DNA of 64,000 bases from the NCBI RefSeq assembly GCF_033100135.1, contig NZ_CP136920.1, forward strand, positions 4,707,001 through 4,771,000, in the 5' to 3' direction. The notes below the pieces were generated by a model. It was not told the DNA's origin. It worked only from the letters and a program-made list of their open reading frames with translations, and did no database searches. Below, one piece after another: positions 9,741 to 17,851 of this stretch. The stretch is from Rubellicoccus peritrichatus (GTDB taxonomy: Bacteria; Verrucomicrobiota; Verrucomicrobiia; Opitutales; Cerasicoccaceae). Position 1 is the stretch's first letter, and each line of letters opens with the position of its first letter. Position numbers and translations under genes: made by a program.

Positions 9741-12700
9741 ATGAGAAATGTCTTAATTGCAATGCTAGCACTTTTTGTAAGTGCTAACGCATTTTCACAG
9801 GAGTCTGATTTTCAAAGGCCTGAATATGCTCCCGAGTATATTCCCCCGGGAGCTACAGGCGATGCAAAATCTAAAGTTAGTAGTGATGGCGCTACTAGTT
9901 TAGACGGAACATGGAATTTGCGGTTAGAACATGGCTACCAAGATGGTCAAGGTTGGTTTGAAGCAAGCGACTACGGTGATAAAATAGACTTACCAGGTGC
10001 AGTTCAAAACGCCGGTTTCGGAGAAGAAGTTAGAGCCGATACTTGGTGGACGGGTGCCTCAGGCGAAGCTTTATATAAGGCTGATAAGTACGAGAAGTAC
10101 CGTCAGCCTGGTAATATCAAAGTCCCTTTCTTCTTACAGCCTGAGCGTAGATTCTTTGGACATGCCTGGTATCAGCAAGACATATCCTTTGAAGATGCTC
10201 CCAAAGACAAAGACCTGATTCTCACTCTAGAAAGAACACACTGGTCGTCAAAAGTTTGGCTTGATGGTAAACTGATAGGTTATAACGACTCCCTGGCCGT
10301 CCCGCATGTTTATAACCTGGGTTCGAATTTTTCCGAAGGAGAGCACAGCTTAGTCATTAAAATTGAAAATAATCTGATACTTCCTGTAGGCGGTAGAGCA
10401 CTTAGTGTCGCTGATGATACACAAGGTCCTTGGAATGGAATTATCGGTGAAATTGATTTGCATTGGCAGAACAAGATTCACATCGAGTCCGTAAAGGTGT
10501 ATCCTGATTACAAGACTAAAACAGCTAAGTTAAAGTACGTCATTCAGAACGATACTAGTGAGCAGCAAAAAGCAGAACTTACTATCAATGGTAACAGTGC
10601 GTCATTAGCTTTAGAAGCAGGAGCTAACTCTTATGAAAGCACCGTCCAGTTTGGTCCTGATGCTCAACTTTGGAATGAATTCACCCCTGTTCTTCACCCA
10701 GTAACGATTACACTAAAAAGTAAATATGGCAGTGAAGTGGAAGAGCTTCAAGTAGGCCTCAGAAACATCGAGGCTGATGGCAAGAAATTCATGGTCAATG
10801 GAGAAGAGACCTTTATGCGCGGAGTAATCGATTGCGCTATCTTCCCCGTAACAGGCTACCCACCAATGGATAAGGAAAGTTGGTTAGTCCATCTGAAGAA
10901 GATGCAAGACTCAGGTATTAACCATGTTAGATTCCACTCATGGTGTCCTCCGCGAGCCTGTTTTGAAGCAGCCGACGAGCTTGGTATGTATCTCATGCCT
11001 GAGGCGGGTATTTGGGGTGATCCCGCTAACGAGCAATTTGGAACTTGGGTAGAAGATGAGTGTAAACGCATCATTGATGAATACGGCAATCACCCCTCAT
11101 TCGTTTTCTTCACCCATGGTAACGAATCATGGCATACCCAAGAAATCGTAGACTTTCTCGTACAGCTGACCATTAATCTCAAGGAGTATGACAACCGGAT
11201 GCTCCACACAGCATCTGCAAATGGTACAGGAACACCGTCAGAAAACGATGACTTTACTTGCAATGCTTACCCCAGAGGTACGCCTGGATGGAAAGGTGTA
11301 GGATTTAGAAGTCCATGGGATAACCCCATCATTCAGCACGAGCCCGGCCAGTGGTGTGTCTACCCTAACTTTGACGAGATGGTAAAGTATACAGGCCCTC
11401 TGAAGCCGAAGAACTTTGAAATCATCCTCGAAATGGCTGAGGAAAACGGTGTCCTGCCCCAGTGGAGGGATTTCCTGTATGCATCCGGTCAACTACAAAT
11501 GCTCTGCTACAAGGAGGACTGTGAAGCTGCTTTAGCTTCTGAAGATATTGCGGGTACTCAGTTACTAAGTATCTATGACTTCCCTGGCCAGGGAACTTCA
11601 TTAGTTGGTTACTTAGACGCCTTCATGGACGAAAAAGGTTACTTTACCAAAGAGCAGTTTACTAAGTTTTGGAACTGGAGCGTGCCCCTAGCCAGGCTCA
11701 GAAGTTACGAATACAAGAGCTCGGATGTCCTACAGGCACCGATTATCTACTTCTACTACGGCCCAGAAGAGTTGAAGGACCAGACCTTATTGTGGGAAAT
11801 AGTTGATGAGACCGGGAAACAATACCTTAAAGGAGAGTTTTCTAACTTAGACATCGAAAGAGGTAGAAATAAGATCGGCGAGATTTCTCAACCTTTGAGC
11901 AGCTTACCTGCTCCAAACATGTATACCTTACGTCTCTCTCTTAAGGATACTTCAATCGACAATCATTGGGATTTCTTTGTCTACGAGAACGACCCAGTTA
12001 TTGATCAAGGTGACGTATTGATTGCCGATGAAGTAGACTCAGAGGTAGAAGCAGCACTCGCAACAGGAAAAAGCGTTTTGTTATTCCCAAAATCATTTAG
12101 TTATGCTTCTCCGAGGCTAAGCTTCCAGCCAGTATTCTGGAACAAATTGTTATTCTCACACCTTAAAGACAGAGAAACACTAGGTATTTTGGTTGAGGGT
12201 GAACATCCTATATTTAACAGTTTCCCTACAAAGAACCATTCTCACTGGAACTGGGAATATATATTGGAAAATACCCACAGTCTGGTGATGCAAGAGTTAC
12301 CCCAAGAGGGGAATATCGTTCAACCTATCGACGACTGGAATCAGAACAGAAGACTAGGCATGATCGCAGAGTATAATGTTGGCCCAGGCAAACTCGTCGT
12401 GTGTATGGCTGACTTACTTGAAAAACAAGAAAAACACCCTGCGGCTAAACAACTGTTAGGCTCTATTCTAAAGTACATGAATGGTCCTGACTTCCAGCCA
12501 AAGTCATCCATTAGTCTCGAAACATTATCTGATTCACTCCAGTATTCAGATAACAAATCAGTATTAATGAGTTTGGGTGCGACGGTTCCTAAAATCCACC
12601 ACCAATGGAATGATAGTCAGTACTTCCATATTGACGGAAATAGTGGAACTAGATGGGAAGCTCATTTTAATGATGGTGCTGGATGGACAATCATTGACCT

Positions 12701-12992
12701 GAAGAGTGAAAAGACACTGCAAGGTCTTACGCTTACGAATACAAACATCAAGGAGTTTGAAGTATTCATGGGTAATGATATAGATAATCTTCAGCAAGTT
12801 ACCCTGGAAGATAAAAACCACAATCCTCAGTCCTCTCTGACGCTGCCAGAAGAGGATATGAACACAAATAAAGCTCAAAAAATTGCTTTCAAAGGCGAAG
12901 CTAAAGGACAGTTTCTGAAACTATATATCAAAAGCATATATGGGCATCATATTAAACTTGGTGAATTAGATATCATCTTCGTCATCAAGTAA
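9741..12992 (+). CDS. Secreted GH2-family-like glycoside hydrolase with C-terminal discoidin-like domain
   Basis: A 1083-residue protein with a signal peptide (residues 1-19, ending SANAFSQ). Residues about 45-230 form a GH2 sugar-binding jelly roll (GTWNLRL, HAWYQQDISF, KVWLDGKLIGYND). An immunoglobulin-like domain follows, then a TIM barrel starting near residue 350 (FMVNGEETFMRGV, NHVRFHSWCPP). The likely acid/base is Glu462 in HGNES and the likely nucleophile Glu534 in QHEPGQW. The last 120 residues resemble an F5/8 type C carbohydrate-binding module. It probably removes a terminal beta-linked sugar; specificity cannot be read. The codons end in A/T visibly more often than in neighbouring genes, consistent with acquisition by transfer. 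A strong hairpin follows. Confidence 0.85.
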   Translation: MRNVLIAMLALFVSANAFSQESDFQRPEYAPEYIPPGATGDAKSKVSSDGATSLDGTWNLRLEHGYQDGQGWFEASDYGDKIDLPGAVQNAGFGEEVRADTWWTGASGEALYKADKYEKYRQPGNIKVPFFLQPERRFFGHAWYQQDISFEDAPKDKDLILTLERTHWSSKVWLDGKLIGYNDSLAVPHVYNLGSNFSEGEHSLVIKIENNLILPVGGRALSVADDTQGPWNGIIGEIDLHWQNKIHIESVKVYPDYKTKTAKLKYVIQNDTSEQQKAELTINGNSASLALEAGANSYESTVQFGPDAQLWNEFTPVLHPVTITLKSKYGSEVEELQVGLRNIEADGKKFMVNGEETFMRGVIDCAIFPVTGYPPMDKESWLVHLKKMQDSGINHVRFHSWCPPRACFEAADELGMYLMPEAGIWGDPANEQFGTWVEDECKRIIDEYGNHPSFVFFTHGNESWHTQEIVDFLVQLTINLKEYDNRMLHTASANGTGTPSENDDFTCNAYPRGTPGWKGVGFRSPWDNPIIQHEPGQWCVYPNFDEMVKYTGPLKPKNFEIILEMAEENGVLPQWRDFLYASGQLQMLCYKEDCEAALASEDIAGTQLLSIYDFPGQGTSLVGYLDAFMDEKGYFTKEQFTKFWNWSVPLARLRSYEYKSSDVLQAPIIYFYYGPEELKDQTLLWEIVDETGKQYLKGEFSNLDIERGRNKIGEISQPLSSLPAPNMYTLRLSLKDTSIDNHWDFFVYENDPVIDQGDVLIADEVDSEVEAALATGKSVLLFPKSFSYASPRLSFQPVFWNKLLFSHLKDRETLGILVEGEHPIFNSFPTKNHSHWNWEYILENTHSLVMQELPQEGNIVQPIDDWNQNRRLGMIAEYNVGPGKLVVCMADLLEKQEKHPAAKQLLGSILKYMNGPDFQPKSSISLETLSDSLQYSDNKSVLMSLGATVPKIHHQWNDSQYFHIDGNSGTRWEAHFNDGAGWTIIDLKSEKTLQGLTLTNTNIKEFEVFMGNDIDNLQQVTLEDKNHNPQSSLTLPEEDMNTNKAQKIAFKGEAKGQFLKLYIKSIYGHHIKLGELDIIFVIK

Positions 12993-13015
12993 TCAGCAGA
13001 TTCTATTTAAAACGT

Positions 13016-13047
13016 AACAGCCAGTGGAATGAATTCCACTGGCTGTT
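13016..13047. terminator. Strong hairpin between convergent genes
   Basis: A perfect 15-bp stem (AACAGCCAGTGGAAT and its complement) with a two-base loop, followed by TGT on the plus strand. It starts 24 bp after the GH2-like stop and lies downstream of the minus-strand AraC gene. The T-run is short, so termination may be partial; it probably serves both directions. Confidence 0.75.
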
Positions 13048-13175
13048 TGTGCAGATAAAGAACTACATCATGGACTGGTTTAGTCGAAAAGTGCTCACAT
13101 GGCGTTTGTCCAACACCCTCGATGCGAACTGGCAACCCAAGACTCGTAGCCCCTCCGTAACTAATTGCGCACCTA

Positions 13176-14081
13176 TTACAATGCCGACCTTCGATAGGCT
13201 CCTGGAGGTGTGCCGAACATCGACTTGAATGCTCGACTGAAACTGTAAACTGAATCATAGCCAGATTGCTCTGAAAGCTCAGTTAGGCTTTTGTTAGTTG
13301 TCTTCAGTTCTTTCGCCGCATTCATCAGACGGCAATGCTGAAAGTAACTACCGAGGCTCATCTGCATGCTCTCTTTGAAAAGAACACGCAAACGGCTGGC
13401 GGAGAGATTGCAGTATTTGGCAGCATTAGAAATGTTCCAGTCCGCGCTGTCTGTCGCTTTCATAAAGGCACGGACTCGCTTGTAGGCATCGGGTAGAGGA
13501 TTGTTGGCAAACGGCCTGTCATGATCTGCTTGATTGTTGTCTATCATCTCGACCAACATCAACGAGGCGACATATGGGGTAGAATTACGAACGAGGTCGC
13601 TCTTAGCCATGTACGTCTCCACACATGCGCGCGATAGCTGCCAAAACCAATCAGTCGCTTCCTGATAGTAACGGTGTTTGACAAGGTAATCATGCATCTC
13701 GATCGATAAATCGAACGTGAGGAATAACCAGTTTGGTTCGGTATCCTTGAGCTCGGAGATCGTATGAACTTCGAAGGGTCGTATTAATAATATTTTTCCA
13801 GGAATCAGGGCATAGGAGTTTTCACCGATCAAGACACTCCCCTCACCTTGCAAGTTCATGATCAAGACCCAACGGCTGTGCTGGTTAATCTTCATCGGCA
13901 TACCTTCCATTTCAACGAGTTCGCTGGCTGTCGTCCGACTGAAGAGCAATAGGTTCTCCGGCTTCAGGACGATCCGGCCCTCCCCGAATCCACTGAAATA
14001 ATCAGCAGGTATTGGGAGTGTTTGTGAGGCACTCTTTAAGCTTTGAAAGGAATCAGTCGTTTTTGTTATTAATTGAGTCAT
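13176..14081 (-). CDS. AraC-family transcriptional regulator with cupin-like sensor
   Basis: A 301-residue protein. The N-terminal half (residues about 50-140) looks like an AraC-type ligand-binding cupin (GSVLIGENSYALIPGKILLIRPFEVHTI). The C-terminal 100 residues are the double helix-turn-helix: first helix pair around ISNAAKYCNLSASRLRVLFKES, then LTELSEQSGYDSVYSFSRAFKSMFGTPPGAYR. It is divergent from the symporter/HGSNAT-like/GH89 genes (143-bp gap to the next plus-strand frame) and is their probable activator, sensing a breakdown sugar. Confidence 0.9.
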   Translation of the reverse strand: MTQLITKTTDSFQSLKSASQTLPIPADYFSGFGEGRIVLKPENLLLFSRTTASELVEMEGMPMKINQHSRWVLIMNLQGEGSVLIGENSYALIPGKILLIRPFEVHTISELKDTEPNWLFLTFDLSIEMHDYLVKHRYYQEATDWFWQLSRACVETYMAKSDLVRNSTPYVASLMLVEMIDNNQADHDRPFANNPLPDAYKRVRAFMKATDSADWNISNAAKYCNLSASRLRVLFKESMQMSLGSYFQHCRLMNAAKELKTTNKSLTELSEQSGYDSVYSFSRAFKSMFGTPPGAYRRSAL

Positions 14082-14224
14082 TCATGAGATTTAATATCGG
14101 TAACGACTATGATATGCTTTCAGGAGTGTCCAGTAGTAAAACCCATCGATCTCTAGCCAACTGTTGCGGGCGTCCCGAAAACGCGTTCTAAAGCGCATAC
14201 GGTAGTTGAATCAGCGTCTAAACA

Positions 14225-14653
14225 ATGAATTCACATTCACCGTTTTCATCTAAAAACAAGCGGGTATTCGTAACCGGTGCCGCAGGGCTTGGCGTTGGCA
14301 ATGGAGTTTGCCAAGCTGCAGACGAAGCAGGCGGTTCACTGGTGATCAGTAGCACCAAGCTTGAACGTAGTCAACGTGCTGCGCAGCAGTATCGTGATGC
14401 CTTTGCAACTGAGAGCGACCGTCAGGATAGAATTCCGAAAAGTCGAACGAATCAGCCAACATTCCCGTGGGCCGAGGGCGACATGCTGCGAGGCGCTGAA
14501 ACAGCCTACTTTCACGATCTAAAAACAATGGTTCCCAACGGTCTTTACGGTGAGCCTTGGGCTGCGAACTGCGAACTTGGAAAACAGTTGATCAACGTCG
14601 TCTCAGAGCGTTTTGCATCAATCCTCGACGACTTGCTTCTCCAACGAACATAG
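14225..14653 (+). pseudogene. Hybrid remnant: short-chain dehydrogenase start joined to a creatininase-like end
   Basis: A 142-codon open frame that does not look like one intact protein. Residues 12-50 carry the cofactor-binding start of a short-chain dehydrogenase (RVFVTGAAGLGVGNGVCQA), but the catalytic Ser-Tyr-Lys part is missing. Residues about 85-138 (GAETAYFHDL, then GLYGEPWAANCELGKQLINVV) resemble the C-terminus of creatininase-family amidohydrolases, where a G-GDP-AT-EKG pattern precedes the last helix. I infer that a deletion fused the two ends in frame. It lies 24-34 bp before the symporter start and may still be transcribed with it. Confidence 0.5.
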
Positions 14654-14686
14654 CCGCTCTCGATTGTTTAAGATACTGTGATAAAA

Positions 14687-16546
14687 ATGATGCATCTTGC
14701 TTCCATTACACTTGCCCCGATTGATTGGAGCATCATCGCGATCTTTTTTATCATCGTGCTGTCGATCGGCTATGTGGCTTCCAAAACGGCTGGGAAAAGC
14801 TCTTCCGAATTCTTCCTTGGCGGACGAGACATGCCATGGTGGTTGCTTGGCATTTCCATGGTGGCCTGTACATTTTCTGCGGATACGCCAAATCTAGTTA
14901 CCGGATTCGTACGTGAAAGTGGTGTCGTTAAAAACTGGTTATGGTGGGCTTTTCTGATTACTGGCATGGTGACGGTGTTTATTTATGCCAAGCTTTGGCG
15001 ACGTTCCGAAGTGATGACCGATCTCGAATATTACGAGTTGCGTTACCATGGAAGAGGGGCCGCCTTTCTGCGTGGCTTTCGCTCTGTTTTTCTCGGGCTC
15101 TTTTTCAATGTGTTGATCATGGCGACGGTGACGCTCGCCATCATTAAATACGGCCAAATTATGTTGGGCCTTCCTGCTTGGCAATGCGTCGTCTTTGGTT
15201 CAATCGGAGTAGTGATCTATGCGACCCTTGGCGGATTAAAAGGCGTCATTTGGGCTGATTTCTTTCAATACAGCATTGCGATGGTGGGAGCCGTTTATGC
15301 CGCGTACATAGCAATTCAGCAACCCGAGATACAAGCCATTGGTGGATTGTCTGGATTGGTCGGGCCCGATTCTCCAATTGCGGATAAGCTGGCGATATTT
15401 CCGGACCCAAGCGATGTCTCACTGTTAGTTAGCATGTTGATTATTCCGATCGCCGTGCAATGGTGGGCCGTTTGGTATCCTGGAGCAGAACCAGGTGGAG
15501 GCGGCTATGTGGCTCAACGTATGCTGGCAGCGAAGGATGAGAGGAACGCTATTGGCGCAACTCTCTTGTTTAACTTTATGCATTATGCAATTCGCCCATG
15601 GCCATGGATTATCGTGGCGTTGGCTTCGTTAGTGGTGTTCCCCGAGCTGAGCGATCTTAAGCAAAGCTTCCCAGAGCTCGATGATCAGTATCTGGCTCAT
15701 GACGTCGCGTATCCAGCGATGATTACAAAGCTCGGGCCGGGAATGCTTGGCGTGGTGATAGCTTCAATCATTGCCGCTTACATGTCGACGATCGGTACAC
15801 ACTTGAACTGGGGCTCTTCGTACCTGGTCAACGATTTCTATAGCCGCTTCATTCAGAAGGATGCCAGCGAGCAAGATCGAGTACGGGCGGGTCGTATTTG
15901 CACGGTTGGACTAATGGTACTGACTGGAATTCTGGCGCTTCAGTTGAAGAGCGCAACGCAAGCCTTTAACTTACTCATCATTACGGGCGCTGGTACAGGT
16001 ACGATTTATATCTTACGCTGGTTTTGGTGGCGTATCAATGCCATCACGGAAATCGTAGCAATGTTCGGGGCGATCATCATCGGTTGCGTTCTTGTTTTCG
16101 GCATGGATGTGGGCTCGTTTGCCATTTCAATTGGCGGCACAGCAGAAGAGCCAAATTTCACTTTGGACGGCGGTACTGGCCGTTTGTTGCTAGCTGTGTT
16201 GCTAAACACGATTATTTGGCTGACCACTATTTTTCTAACCAAACCGGAAAATAAGGACACGCTTTACAAGTTCTATCAAAAGACGCGTCCGGGCGGTCCA
16301 GGTTGGGCGAAACTGCGAGCCATGGCCCAAACAGACGGGGTAGATATTGAAGAAGATGATAAGCCATGGGAAATTCCCTACGAAATACTCTGCGTATTTC
16401 TGGGTACGATCATGATCTACGCCTGCCTCTTTTCCATCGGGAATTTCATCTACGGCAATGTGCAACTTGGTCTCAGTCTTGGAACTCTCTCAGTTATCTG
16501 CTGCTATGGCATTTTCGCCGTTTTTGGAAAGACACGAGCAGGTTGA
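14687..16546 (+). CDS. Sodium:solute symporter (SSS/SLC5 family)
   Basis: About 620 residues with 13-14 predicted membrane helices. The family pattern is clear: a first helix followed by GYVASKTAGKSSSEFFLGGR, the NLVTGFVRESG region, and ATLGGLKGVIWADFFQ, a hallmark of SSS transporters. ATG 14687 or 14690 is preferred over an upstream in-frame GTG at 14678, because the hydrophobic N-terminal helix begins just after. It imports a solute with sodium. Position next to an HGSNAT-like protein and an alpha-N-acetylglucosaminidase suggests an amino sugar or a small glycan, but this is inference. The next gene starts 9 bp later. Confidence 0.9.
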   Translation: MMHLASITLAPIDWSIIAIFFIIVLSIGYVASKTAGKSSSEFFLGGRDMPWWLLGISMVACTFSADTPNLVTGFVRESGVVKNWLWWAFLITGMVTVFIYAKLWRRSEVMTDLEYYELRYHGRGAAFLRGFRSVFLGLFFNVLIMATVTLAIIKYGQIMLGLPAWQCVVFGSIGVVIYATLGGLKGVIWADFFQYSIAMVGAVYAAYIAIQQPEIQAIGGLSGLVGPDSPIADKLAIFPDPSDVSLLVSMLIIPIAVQWWAVWYPGAEPGGGGYVAQRMLAAKDERNAIGATLLFNFMHYAIRPWPWIIVALASLVVFPELSDLKQSFPELDDQYLAHDVAYPAMITKLGPGMLGVVIASIIAAYMSTIGTHLNWGSSYLVNDFYSRFIQKDASEQDRVRAGRICTVGLMVLTGILALQLKSATQAFNLLIITGAGTGTIYILRWFWWRINAITEIVAMFGAIIIGCVLVFGMDVGSFAISIGGTAEEPNFTLDGGTGRLLLAVLLNTIIWLTTIFLTKPENKDTLYKFYQKTRPGGPGWAKLRAMAQTDGVDIEEDDKPWEIPYEILCVFLGTIMIYACLFSIGNFIYGNVQLGLSLGTLSVICCYGIFAVFGKTRAG

Positions 16547-16555
16547 AGTTGAGAA

Positions 16556-17698
16556 ATGGATAGAAAAGGAGAATTTATTGTGACGTCCGATAAGCAACAA
16601 AGCAAACCAAGTACTGAACGATTACAATCGCTGGATGCTCTCCGTGGATTCGATATGCTGTGGATTGTCGGTGGCGCCCAATTAATCCGTGCATTTGCGA
16701 AGGCAACGGAATGGAGAGTGGCAGATGTTATGGAAAAGCAGATGTGGCATGCTCCGTGGCATGGATTTACAGCTTACGATCTGATTTTCCCTCTCTTCAT
16801 GTTTTTAGCGGGAATTAGTATTCCATATGCTATTACGAGTCGATTGGAGAAGGATGTTCATACAAATGATGTCGCCCGAAGGATCATTCGTCGAACCGTT
16901 CTTCTCATCATTTTTGGCGCAATCTATAATGGGGCATTGAGTAACTTCGAAAATGCCCGAATTGCAAGCGTGCTGGGGCAGATAGGCGTTGGTTATTGTA
17001 TCGCGGCGTTTTCATTTTTGTATTTACGAAAATTCAAGCCTGTCTTGCTCGCATTTCTCGCCGTATCTATCTTTGTCGCAATAGCTCAATTACTAATCAC
17101 AGTGCCTGGATATGGAGCGGGAGTATTGACTCCGGAAGGTAGTATGAATGCTTATCTCGACCAGTTGTTGCTGCCTGGAAAAATGTACCGGGAGAACTAT
17201 GACCCACAAGGAGTCCTGTGCATGGTTTCTGGAGCTGGCATCACATTACTAGGAGTTCTGACGGCCATGATACTACGATTGCGAACATGGAGTGGATACA
17301 AAAAAGCAGCCATTATGGTTGGAAGCGGTCTTTCGCTCATTCTTGTCTCTTTGCTAATCAATCCATGGTATCCAATTAACAAGGAGATTTGGACAACGAC
17401 CTTCAACCTACTGACAGGTGGGATTAGCCTCATTCTTTTCGCTGCGTTTTATTTGGTGATCGATGTCTTTCGCCTATCCCGATGGAGTATTCCATTGTGT
17501 GTCATCGGGGTGAACGCGATTACGATCTACTTGGCGGCGAGATTATTCTCTTTTAATAAAGCCTCGGAGCTCTTATTCGGGGGTATCGCCTCACTAGCGG
17601 AAGGTTTTAGTGCAGTCATTATAGTCGCCGGCGTTATCCTTCTCGAATGGCTCATGCTTTTCTATCTCTACAAGAAAAAGATTTTTCTCAAAGTATGA
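16556..17698 (+). CDS. HGSNAT-like membrane acyltransferase (DUF5009/heparan-alpha-glucosaminide N-acetyltransferase type)
   Basis: A 380-residue multi-pass membrane protein. Near the N-terminus it has RLQSLDALRGFDMLWI, the start motif of this family, and then APWHGFTAYDLIFPLFMFL (residues 66-84), where His69 matches the region of the active-site histidine of human HGSNAT. About ten hydrophobic helices follow. In human lysosomes HGSNAT acetylates terminal alpha-glucosamine of heparan sulfate across the membrane, making it a substrate for NAGLU; the next gene here is the NAGLU-type enzyme. It probably acetylates GlcN ends with cytoplasmic acetyl-CoA, although bacterial homologues are mostly untested. 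Confidence 0.85.
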   Translation: MDRKGEFIVTSDKQQSKPSTERLQSLDALRGFDMLWIVGGAQLIRAFAKATEWRVADVMEKQMWHAPWHGFTAYDLIFPLFMFLAGISIPYAITSRLEKDVHTNDVARRIIRRTVLLIIFGAIYNGALSNFENARIASVLGQIGVGYCIAAFSFLYLRKFKPVLLAFLAVSIFVAIAQLLITVPGYGAGVLTPEGSMNAYLDQLLLPGKMYRENYDPQGVLCMVSGAGITLLGVLTAMILRLRTWSGYKKAAIMVGSGLSLILVSLLINPWYPINKEIWTTTFNLLTGGISLILFAAFYLVIDVFRLSRWSIPLCVIGVNAITIYLAARLFSFNKASELLFGGIASLAEGFSAVIIVAGVILLEWLMLFYLYKKKIFLKV

Positions 17699-17851
17699 TT
17701 TTCCGACATCTAGAGATACACAGGCATTATGCTTTACACATACAAATGGTTATTTTTTCACTTTTCTTCAACACCGAGAGTTTAACAGCGTCGGTACTAA
17801 GCTTCCCCAGACCATCTAAAGATATTTTCCACCTTAGGCAACTTGATCAAC

